This document shows, piece after piece, positions 1 through 8,014 of a stretch of 31,118 bases of DNA; positions within the stretch are counted from its first letter, which is position 1; every line of letters starts with the position of its first letter. The notes beneath the pieces are model-generated. The model searched no databases and had not been told where the DNA came from. It worked only from the letters and a program-made list of their open reading frames with translations. The stretch is from Vibrio tasmaniensis 1F-187 (lineage in GTDB: Bacteria > Pseudomonadota > Gammaproteobacteria > Enterobacterales > Vibrionaceae). Made by a program: the position numbers and the translations under genes. The DNA lies in NCBI RefSeq assembly GCF_000272405.2, contig NZ_AJZM02000015.1:1-31118 (forward strand), read 5' to 3'.

Positions 1-153
1 CACTTCAAAGCCTCTGCCTTGTAGAAATTTCCCACAAAGTGCTGCAAAAATCAGCTCAAAAGTTCAACAGACCCTTGTGTTTTTGGTTTGATGACTCTTA
101 AAAAGGAAACAAATATGCTACATTTCAGCCCAAATGAATCATGGGTTAGATAG

Positions 154-462
154 ATGAAAACACCTTGCCGAGCGGCTTGTAAAAATAATGGCGGAATGTG
201 CAGTGGCTGCTTTCGAACAATGGATGAAATTATAGGTTGGAAAGGCTTATCTGAAGACGAACGAACGTCAGTCATGGATAACCTTAGTGGCGAGAGTTCG
301 ACTCACCAATGTCCGCAGTGTCATGAGCCAGCTCAATGCGATATTAGTGCGGGTAAAGAGACGTGTTGGTGCTTTGAGTTAGAGAAGCGTGATACTAGCA
401 ATATTCCAAAAACTGGTGCTTGCATGTGCCGTAAATGCCTGTCTGCCTTGCCTATTCAGTAG
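154..462 (+). CDS. DUF1289 / cysteine-rich CWC family protein
   Basis: A 102-residue Cys-rich protein with two small putative metal-binding modules. The N-terminal part (about residues 3-40) has the DUF1289 pattern: T-P-C, then C, a CSGC block, an R-T-x-D-E-I-x-x-W segment and a following S-x-x-E-R. The C-terminal part (about 50-100) is CWC-like, with CPxC, CxCW-type cysteines and a final CxCxxC cluster. Zinc or iron binding is inferred from the cysteine spacing; the biochemical role of both families is unknown to me. An in-frame stop lies directly before the ATG, so the gene cannot start further upstream. The ribosome binding site is weak. It stands alone, convergent with the HopJ-family gene. 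The fused two-domain layout is the notable point. Confidence 0.8.
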   Translation: MKTPCRAACKNNGGMCSGCFRTMDEIIGWKGLSEDERTSVMDNLSGESSTHQCPQCHEPAQCDISAGKETCWCFELEKRDTSNIPKTGACMCRKCLSALPIQ

Positions 463-505
463 CTTACGAACCTAGTCAAGAGTTTGCGAGCCTGTTCATC
501 ATATA

Positions 506-534
506 CAAAAAAGCGAGAGGTTGGTCTCTCGCTT
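506..534 (-). terminator. Intrinsic terminator of the HopJ-family gene
   Basis: Arms AAGCGAGAG (511-519) and CTCTCGCTT (526-534) form a perfect 9-bp stem with a 6-base loop. On the minus strand the stem is followed by a run of T (complement of the A-run from 507). It lies 57 nt downstream of the HopJ-family stop. On the plus strand there is no T-tract, so it works mainly for the minus strand. Confidence 0.8.
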
Positions 535-590
535 CAAGATACGACATTAAGTTTCGACCTACTACTTACTAATAGTTATCTAGTTAGTGG

Positions 591-941
591 TTACTTCGAT
601 TTTGCAATCAGCGCAGGCTGAGAAAACTGTACTCCGCTCCAGCCATGAGTCATGAAGTTACGAATATTTTGATGGTCAGTGTTCTCGGGAAAACCTAATA
701 CGTCATTACGATAAAATTGACCAAAACAAGCAAGTGTTTGCTCTGCAGATAGACCTTGCTCTAAACCAAAAGCAAAAATCTTACACGAACCATTATTCTG
801 CCCAGCGGCATTCACTACATCGCCATTACGAAATTCACTCTCAGCAAAATCATAATGAGCTTCTATCACTTGTATTGTATCTTCAAATTGCACGCTTTCT
901 GGGGTATCAGCCAGAGTATTCAATAAGGTTTGCAGTTCCAT
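591..941 (-). CDS. HopJ type III effector family protein
   Basis: A 116-residue protein matching the HopJ family as I know it, a short single-domain family named after a Pseudomonas syringae effector but widespread as a chromosomal gene in marine gammaproteobacteria. Visible family features are F-x-D-T-I-x-V-I-x-x-H-Y-D-F near the N-terminus, a G-Q-N-N-G-S-C-K-I-F-A-F block in the middle and H-x-N-I-R-x-F-x-x-x-G-W near the C-terminus. The frame is open to 965. I chose the ATG at 941 because a GGAG sits 9 bases before it, and the protein then begins just before the conserved helix. There is no secretion signal and no type III secretion gene nearby, so a housekeeping cytosolic role is likelier than an effector role. 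The actual function is unknown. Confidence 0.82.
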   Translation of the reverse strand: MELQTLLNTLADTPESVQFEDTIQVIEAHYDFAESEFRNGDVVNAAGQNNGSCKIFAFGLEQGLSAEQTLACFGQFYRNDVLGFPENTDHQNIRNFMTHGWSGVQFSQPALIAKSK

Positions 942-1045
942 CCAATATTTCTCCATCAAGTACATATCTGAAGCAGTGTATTTTGTTTTTCAGCAAGAGT
1001 AAGCCGTTGTTTACTTGAATCAGTGACTCACTTTCTAGCTTCGAC

Positions 1046-3618
1046 TTAATACTGAGTATCATCCCAGTACAATTGTTTGAAATGAACAAAAGCTTTGTGC
1101 AACGACGCTTCTTTTATCGGTTTTACGATCACGTAATTTGCTCCAGCAGCCATGAATCTATCTCTTGTTGACTCTTGAGCATCGGCAGTACACGCATAAA
1201 TCGGAGCTGTTACGCCAATTTGCTCTCTTAGTTGCTGTGTGGTTTCAATCCCACCAAGATTAGGGAGTTGATTATCCATTAAGATAAGATCGTAAACCGT
1301 GCTTTTTGCTAGCTCTATCGCTTCCAAGCCACCTTTTGCCCAAGTAACCACCATCCCATACTTTTTGCAAAATGCCTGTGCGATAAAGGCGTTGGTGTGA
1401 TTATCTTCCACTAGCAGCACTTTCAACGAACGACTAAACAATGCCTCAGGCTCCATGTCGGCTTGTTTCTTAACGTCGGCTAACAGAGGCTTGGAGTGTA
1501 ACTCCACTGGGATTTCTATAATGAACTCAGACCCCTGATCTTTAACGCTTCGGACTTGAATGTCTCCCTCCAGCATATCGACAAGGTTCTTTACAATCGT
1601 GAGCCCAAGTCCTGAACCGCCATACTCCCGAGTCGTCGTTTCTTCTGCTTGAACAAAAGGTTCAAAAATAGCATCGATCTTACTCTCATCAATACCGATG
1701 CCACTGTCTTTTACTCGAACAATCAAGCTAGCGTAATCAGTATTCAAGATACTTTCGATTTCAAAACTGACGGAAATACTGCCTTGATGAGTGAACTTAA
1801 GGGCATTGCTCAGTAAATTAAACATGATCTGGTTCAAGCGAACCTGGTCGGTGTGTATTTTGATGTCATCAACCAAGTGATTCACAATGGTGAACTCGAC
1901 GGATTTATCCTCACAAAGTGGGCGATAGATGCTATCTAAGGTGTTAACCAACTCGCCTAGAAGGAAATCTTTCTTCTGAATATTGAATTGTCCCTGCTCT
2001 ATCTTAGAGAAGTCCAAAATATCGTTTAGTACCGCCAGTAGATGTTCTGCACTATGGCAAAGTACATCAACCTGATCGCGGTTATCTTCACTGTGTATTG
2101 AACGTTTAAGCAACTGAGAGACACCGAGAATACCATTCAGTGGCGTACGAATTTCGTGACTCATTTTAGCGAGGAAGTCTGCACGCACACTGGCAAGATG
2201 CTCTGCCTCTTCACGCGCTCGATCTGCCTGTCTTTCTGCTTCTATAAGTTTAGTAATATCTTGACCTTGCACCACCACACCGGTAATGCCGTGTTCAACT
2301 CGGATTGCAGACATGTTCCAGCGAAAAACCTTCTCGCCGATTGGCACGTTAATGCCCGTTAGTTTAGAGCCTTGAACCACCATCTGGATATTCGGCAACA
2401 TACGGAGCTCAAACTCTCGAGCCATTGCACCATAGTTATCATCTTCATCAAATAGCGCCATACGAGCCGCTGGGTTCATCTGAATTAAGTCACCTTTTTC
2501 GGACCAAACCAAAATTGGAGAATGCGCAAAATTAAACAGATCTTGAAATTTTTGGTGTTGCTCAGATAAGCGCTCAAAAGTATCTTCCAACGTGCAGCCA
2601 ATGTGGTGAAATTCGAAAATATTTGAACCATCAAACTTGCTGAACTCTTCATTACCACTTGCAGAACGAGTGAATTCCATTAACTTATCAAGTTCTGCCG
2701 CGACTCTTCTTTGAATCCAAGATCGCGCAAGGAAAGACATGATGATGATCACCACAATCATAACAATGATGGTACGTTCATAATTATCTTCGAGTGCAAT
2801 GAGGTTAGTGTTTTTCTGGATCGCGCGAATGGTTAGGGGGGTTTCAACAGCATTGATCTTAATGGTTGCAATAGTGACGAAATGACGAGGTAGCTGCTCG
2901 TACATTTCATAGCTGAGGACGTCTTTTATCGTATAGCTTTCATCGCCACTGAATGTCGATGTCACCGGAGTACCATGCGCTTCAATAACGATATTTTCGC
3001 AATTGCTGCCTTGCTGGATAGATTCAGCCAATGAAAAATTGTTGTCGAGCACAATAGCGACATAAAGCTGCCCTAGAACTTCACCGGTTTTGTTATCAAC
3101 AATAGGGGTTCGCCGAGCCAACAAATGACGCTTACCGATATCCGTAGTCAGCTGAATGAAGTGCCAGTTACTGCTAAAAGCGACCTCATCAGATATATGT
3201 TTTAAACTAGATTCATCCAAACCATAGAACTGCCCATTGCCATCTTCCCAAGCTAAACCATTATAAGTTGAAACAAAACGCAAATCAGGAGCATGATCAG
3301 GCTCACGTTGGTCAACACCATAAAAAAAGTAGCTCAGAGCCTCTTCATTATTGGTATCAAAATACTCCCTTAAAGTTTCACTGTGTGAGCTACTGTCTTG
3401 ATGGATTTGCAGCACTGACAATCGATAATCGAACATGTTTTGGATCAAGCTAGAAGTTTGCTTAACCGTTCTATTCGTCTCTTGCTTAACGATCCTACTG
3501 CTTGTTTCGTAGTTATGAATAAGCACGCCAAGCGCCATCACGCCAATCACTAAAATAATGATACGCGTAATTAATTTGGCTAAAGTGTTCTTTGGTGTAA
3601 TGGCGTAGCTTTTTTTCA

Positions 3619-3619
<1 letters not shown>
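1046..3619 (-). CDS. luxQ: AI-2 sensor hybrid histidine kinase/phosphatase LuxQ
   Basis: An 857-residue inner-membrane hybrid kinase, the expected LuxQ length. Order: transmembrane segment about 15-35, periplasmic sensor about 38-280, second transmembrane segment about 283-300, cytoplasmic PAS-like region about 355-460, HisKA with the phospho-acceptor H488 in SHEIRTP, N-box N601, DSGIGI at 638-643 and GGSGLGL at 667-672 in the ATPase, then a receiver with acceptor D782 and K833 in the IVKPIK strand. In characterised vibrios LuxQ with LuxP acts as a kinase at low AI-2, feeding LuxU and LuxO, and as a phosphatase when AI-2 is bound. The start codon shares one base with the luxP stop (TAATG), so translational coupling is likely. 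All catalytic residues are present. luxU and luxO are not in the window. Confidence 0.96.
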
Positions 3620-5019
<1,400 letters not shown>

Positions 5020-5334
5020 TTACGATACTGGAATATACTGAATTTTATCTTGTTGCCACTCAATGATTAGTTTGAGTGATACTAATTTTTCTTTACGAGA
5101 TTTAGGTAATTGTTTGATCGCGTATTCGGTCTTTAACGCCTCACTTTTTGACCCAACACCAATACTCCAAACCAGCTTAAGTGGGCCTTTACCTTTTAAG
5201 GCTTTTGCACCTTTGCCCGTTTGATGTTGTTCGAATCGACGTTCTAAGTTATTCGTCACTCCACAATAAAGGGCATTGTGTCGATTGCGGATCAAATACA
5301 CGACCCAATCCGCATTTTTGTCAGATTCCGACAT
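5020..5334 (-). CDS. GIY-YIG nuclease superfamily protein (YhbQ/UPF0213-like)
   Basis: A 104-residue single-domain protein. The signature starts at about residue 11 with VVYLIRN, then LYCGVTNNLERRFEQH (the second conserved triplet is Y-C-G rather than Y-I-G) and the conserved Arg/His helix. A basic K-G-x-G-A-K stretch follows, and E66 lies in the S-E-A-L-K-x-E-Y-x-I-K-Q-L-P helix expected of this subfamily. Close relatives are small stand-alone GIY-YIG proteins; nuclease activity on DNA has been reported for some, but the in vivo role is unclear. The ATG follows the yceH TAA with no spacer base, so the two genes are probably co-transcribed and translationally coupled. Confidence 0.85.
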   Translation of the reverse strand: MSESDKNADWVVYLIRNRHNALYCGVTNNLERRFEQHQTGKGAKALKGKGPLKLVWSIGVGSKSEALKTEYAIKQLPKSRKEKLVSLKLIIEWQQDKIQYIPVS

Positions 5335-5991
5335 TTAAAGCAGTGATTCAACCAGAGCCTTAAGCTCTGCCACTTCTTCACGTAAGCTCGCGACTTCGGA
5401 TTCAAGTTCTTCAAACTTTTCACTGGATGCAGATGATGAAACAGCGCTTACCGATGCCGTCGCAAACGCTTCAATGTCTACTTCGCCGCTCAGTAAGTGT
5501 TGGTAGCGTGATTCTCGTTTACCCGCTTCTCGTGGTAACTTCACGACTAACGCACCCGCTTCTCTTGCCGCGAGTTTTTCGAGTATTGATTCAACCTCTT
5601 TCACATCGCCAAAGTTTGCAAGACGACCAGTTCGAGTACGAAGCTCACCCGGGGTTTGGGCCCCACGAAGCAGCATGCAGCAGATGATTGCACGCTCTTG
5701 CTCTGTAAATTGCAGATCACCAAATTCAGTGTTGCAGAAACGGTGCTGATACTTATTAACTCGGCTGTTGAAGCTGCTTTCATCGCTCACCATACGACGT
5801 CCGATCAAACCATCAACCGCATCTAAAACGTCTGACTCAGACAGAGAGAGCACAGGTTCACGGTTACTCTTTTGATTACAAGCCGTTGTTAAACTATTTA
5901 GTGTCAGTGGGTAATGATCTGGAGTAGTCACTTCTTTCTCGATCAAACAACCGATAATTCTCGCTTCAATTGGGGAAAGTACTGTGTTCAT
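5335..5991 (-). CDS. yceH: YceH family (DUF480) winged-helix protein
   Basis: A 218-residue protein of the YceH/UPF0502 family. The N-terminus has the family start [16 protein letters not shown] followed by [12 protein letters not shown] and [11 protein letters not shown]. The second winged-helix-like repeat has [15 protein letters not shown]. After a Ser/Ala-rich linker (about 170-185) the C-terminus is a short Leu/Glu coiled coil. Structures of the family show two winged-helix domains, suggesting DNA binding or a scaffold role, but no function is established. The ribosome binding site AAGGA before AAAACGATG is good. It is the first gene of a two-gene unit with the GIY-YIG protein. Confidence 0.92.
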   Translation of the reverse strand: MNTVLSPIEARIIGCLIEKEVTTPDHYPLTLNSLTTACNQKSNREPVLSLSESDVLDAVDGLIGRRMVSDESSFNSRVNKYQHRFCNTEFGDLQFTEQERAIICCMLLRGAQTPGELRTRTGRLANFGDVKEVESILEKLAAREAGALVVKLPREAGKRESRYQHLLSGEVDIEAFATASVSAVSSSASSEKFEELESEVASLREEVAELKALVESLL

Positions 5992-6054
5992 CGTTTTTCC
6001 TTTTTATTATTTTGATAATTCCATCTCAACATTTAACAATGCAGCCAGTTATGG

Positions 6055-6255
6055 CTAATGCTCAGACAAAATCGGTACTCGTTTCTTTCTGCCTTGTTCA
6101 TCAATCATTATGATCTTAGAACGATTTAGCTCTATTTCCACGACTTCCAAATTAGTGCGCTCTTGTACATACGCATCACGAAGCTTATTTTGTTCTGCCG
6201 AAGATTCAACGACATCGTCGCCCAAATCTTCTGTTTCCAATTGTTGTTGATTCAT
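6055..6255 (-). CDS. Small uncharacterised acidic protein
   Basis: A 66-residue protein I do not recognise. The frame is open to 6354, but the first 33 residues are Phe/Tyr/Cys-rich and unlike a protein start, so I place the start at the ATG at 6255, where the sequence becomes polar (MNQQQLETEDLGDDVV). The protein has an acidic N-terminal third, a helical charged middle and a C-terminal segment with a basic K-K-R turn before P-I-L-S-E-H. There is no signal peptide, membrane segment or cysteine cluster. The ribosome binding site is weak. It lies upstream of yceH in the same direction, 63 nt away, so co-transcription is possible. Confidence 0.55.
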   Translation of the reverse strand: MNQQQLETEDLGDDVVESSAEQNKLRDAYVQERTNLEVVEIELNRSKIIMIDEQGRKKRVPILSEH

Positions 6256-6450
6256 TTCACATGTCGTATCAATGCAGTATCTAAATGGGATACTAACTTG
6301 AACGGTAAGATAAAAACAATCGTACGTTAGAGAGAGTGACGAATAATTAAACAACCTTACTTTTGCTTTGATCTAAATACTGTTACATCATCAATTGATG
6401 TGCTTTAATCAGAACCAGACAACGTATTTGACGATTAGGAAAAGGAATCT

Positions 6451-6765
6451 ATGAGCAGCGTATTTGAAATTGTTAACCAAGCACGACGTAAGAACAAACT
6501 TAAGCGTGAACTTTTAGACAACGAAAAGAAAGTTCGTGACAACCGCAAGCGTGTCGACCTTCTTGATAACCTACTTGATTACATCAAGCCAGAGATGACT
6601 CACGACGAGATCCTAGGCATTATCAAAAACATGAAAGCTGACTACGAAGACCGCGTTGATGATCACATCATCAAGAGTGCAGAGATCTCTAAAGCTCGTC
6701 GCGACATCAGCCGTCGTATTCGTGAACTAACAGAAGAAGACAAGCAAACTCAAGGTAAGAAGTAA
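6451..6765 (+). CDS. yeeX: YeeX (DUF496) family protein
   Basis: A 104-residue protein clearly of the DUF496/YeeX family. Family blocks are [20 protein letters not shown], [18 protein letters not shown] and [11 protein letters not shown]. It is highly charged and predicted almost wholly helical or coiled coil, with no membrane segment. Its function is not established to my knowledge. AAGGA lies 7 bases before the ATG. Codon use is strongly biased to the common Vibrio codons (CGT, GAC, AAC), typical of a well-expressed gene. A strong terminator follows, so it is monocistronic, divergent from the small unknown gene at 6055-6255. Confidence 0.93.
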   Translation: MSSVFEIVNQARRKNKLKRELLDNEKKVRDNRKRVDLLDNLLDYIKPEMTHDEILGIIKNMKADYEDRVDDHIIKSAEISKARRDISRRIRELTEEDKQTQGKK

Positions 6766-6800
6766 TCTAACCTAAAGAATTTACTTGCAACAATGTTAGT

Positions 6801-6827
6801 AACCCACTCTTTGTAGTGGGTTTTTTT
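6801..6827 (+). terminator. Intrinsic terminator of yeeX
   Basis: AACCCACT (6801-6808) pairs with AGTGGGTT (6815-6822) around the loop CTTTGT, followed by a T-run to 6827. It is a canonical rho-independent terminator 36 nt after the yeeX stop. Confidence 0.92.
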
Positions 6828-6935
6828 GTGCCTAAATTCCGGCGTCTATACTTAATCGAACGTAATATCCTTAGTGTACGTAAGTAACTAGGTGAACGTT
6901 AATAACTAGGCGAACCTAAGCGATGGAGAGACTTT

Positions 6936-7562
6936 ATGTACGGAAGTATTCTGATTACCTTGGCACTATCAACAACGCAACCTTACCCTGAAAAATTTGA
7001 GAAACTTTATACCGAAGAAACCGAAATCACTTATGACGACCTCGTGGTCGATGTTCATGGCTACAAGGTTCCCACGAGATCTGCATTTCGAGGTTGGATG
7101 CTCCTTAACCACGCCCAAGATCAAGTCAAGGCGATCGGACAGCAACTCAAAGATAACGGCATCACCCAAAGCATGCCTCTGCACTTAGTCTTGTTGCAAG
7201 GCACCGACTGGGCAATGAGCAACACCACTCTGTTTACCCTACCCAATAAAAAGCATGTACCAAAAATGATTAATACCCTTAAGTACATTCAACAATATAT
7301 TGAGCCTGAGATTGGCGTTGTTATTCCTGTGTCTGGAGAAAGAACCGATATCTACAATAAGCAAGCGGGTGGCGCACTGCGAAGTAAACACTTAGAGTTC
7401 TGCGCTTTAGACTTAGTGCCTGCTAATGATATTACTCGCGAAAATCTACACGTGAAGCTTAAAAAGATTCATGCGGAATTTGGGCAAAAGAATAACGTTG
7501 GACTGGGTTTGTATTCTGGTGTTCGATTCCACATCGATACTTGTGGATTCAGACAGTGGTAA
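6936..7562 (+). CDS. M15-like (YcbK/VanY-superfamily) zinc peptidase
   Basis: A 208-residue protein with the hedgehog/DD-peptidase fold signature in its C-terminal half: S133-G-x-R136 followed by N141, then S150-x-H152 and D159 (H-x6-D) and a final H199-x-D201. These are the expected zinc ligands (H152, D159, H199) and catalytic region of peptidase M15-type enzymes, which cleave D-Ala-D-Ala or related peptidoglycan cross-links. The N-terminus has a short hydrophobic stretch (about 4-12) that could be a weak export signal, but no clear cleavage site, so periplasmic location is inferred. GGAGAG precedes the ATG. Residues 20-120 are not recognised. It is a single gene between yeeX and the small membrane protein. 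The substrate cannot be told from sequence. Confidence 0.72.
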   Translation: MYGSILITLALSTTQPYPEKFEKLYTEETEITYDDLVVDVHGYKVPTRSAFRGWMLLNHAQDQVKAIGQQLKDNGITQSMPLHLVLLQGTDWAMSNTTLFTLPNKKHVPKMINTLKYIQQYIEPEIGVVIPVSGERTDIYNKQAGGALRSKHLEFCALDLVPANDITRENLHVKLKKIHAEFGQKNNVGLGLYSGVRFHIDTCGFRQW

Positions 7563-7671
7563 GAACATAGATAGGTCATAAAGACATACAAAGAAACAGA
7601 GTCATTACGACTCAAAAATAGAAGCAATAAAATTAAACCATTGATTTGATGATAAAAACATAACTGGAACG

Positions 7672-7717
7672 CTAATTGCTATTGATAACAAGTATCATAA
7701 TTATTAATAGCAATTAG
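7672..7717 (+). repeat. Inverted repeat / RNA hairpin touching a ribosome binding site
   Basis: CTAATTGCTATT (7672-7683) is perfectly complementary to AATAGCAATTAG (7706-7717). The stem extends inward by a G-T pair and four more A-T pairs, giving a 17-bp stem with a 12-base loop. The right arm ends in AG of the AGGA (7716-7719) that serves as Shine-Dalgarno for the gene at 7727. If transcribed, it could partly mask the ribosome binding site. Confidence 0.6.
7683..7697 (+). promoter_or_regulatory. Candidate Fur box before the 78-residue membrane protein
   Basis: TGATAACAAGTATCA matches the 7-1-7 Fur consensus TGATAAT-N-ATTATCA at 12 of 14 positions. It ends 29 bases before the ATG at 7727, a place where repressor binding would block transcription. 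It also sits inside a larger inverted repeat (7672-7717). This was assigned by eye only. Confidence 0.5.
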
Positions 7718-7726
7718 GAATTCAAT

Positions 7727-7963
7727 ATGAAGACGATGACTCAACGCTTTCAAACTCTACTTTCTGTTTCAAATTTCAGTTTAGCGATCACCGCCTTGCT
7801 AATGCTACTCAGTATTATTGTTGCTTATCCGATGGCCGATTACTTCTCACTACCCATTCAAATTTTCGCACACATCAGCACCATATTAGTGGCCGGGTTA
7901 CTAAAAATCAGCTACGTAGGCCGCTGTGTTGCACAATACAGCCTTGGGCAAGAAGTACGCTAA
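7727..7963 (+). CDS. Small inner-membrane protein, uncharacterised
   Basis: A 78-residue protein I do not recognise. It has two likely membrane helices, about 15-35 (S-L-A-I-T-A-L-L-M-L-L-S-I-I-V-A-Y) and about 42-60 (P-I-Q-I-F-A-H-I-S-T-I-L-V-A-G-L-L), joined by a short P-M-A-D-Y loop. The C-terminal tail carries K-I-S-Y-V-G-R-x-V-A-Q-Y-S-L-G-Q-E-V-R, with positive charges suggesting a cytoplasmic end. AGGA lies 7 bases before the ATG, and a Fur-box-like sequence and a long hairpin lie directly upstream, so iron-dependent expression is a reasonable inference. It is convergent with the hybrid kinase, with only 32 nt between the stops. Confidence 0.7.
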   Translation: MKTMTQRFQTLLSVSNFSLAITALLMLLSIIVAYPMADYFSLPIQIFAHISTILVAGLLKISYVGRCVAQYSLGQEVR

Positions 7964-7975
7964 ATCACACAGCGC

Positions 7976-8014
7976 TAGCCTTGATACTGGGACCATTAGA
8001 CAATATCAAGGCTA
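7976..8014. repeat. Convergent-gene inverted repeat
   Basis: TAGCCTTGATA (7976-7986) and TATCAAGGCTA (8004-8014) form a perfect 11-bp inverted repeat with a 17-base loop. It lies between two convergent genes, and its right arm is inside the last codons of the hybrid kinase. There is no T-tract on either side, so it is not a classic terminator; a role in ending or stabilising either transcript is inferred. Confidence 0.5.

Noticed and set aside
51..275. Open frame on the minus strand opposite the DUF1289/CWC gene
   Set aside because: It overlaps a recognisable protein and has no family-like features or ribosome binding site.
591..941. Type III secretion effector role for the HopJ-family protein
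   Set aside because: There are no secretion genes nearby and the family is widespread as a chromosomal gene in free-living marine bacteria.
7606..7626. GAGTC-ATTAC-GACTC hairpin after the M15-like gene as a terminator
   Set aside because: On the plus strand it is followed by A rather than T, so it lacks the T-tract needed for that gene.
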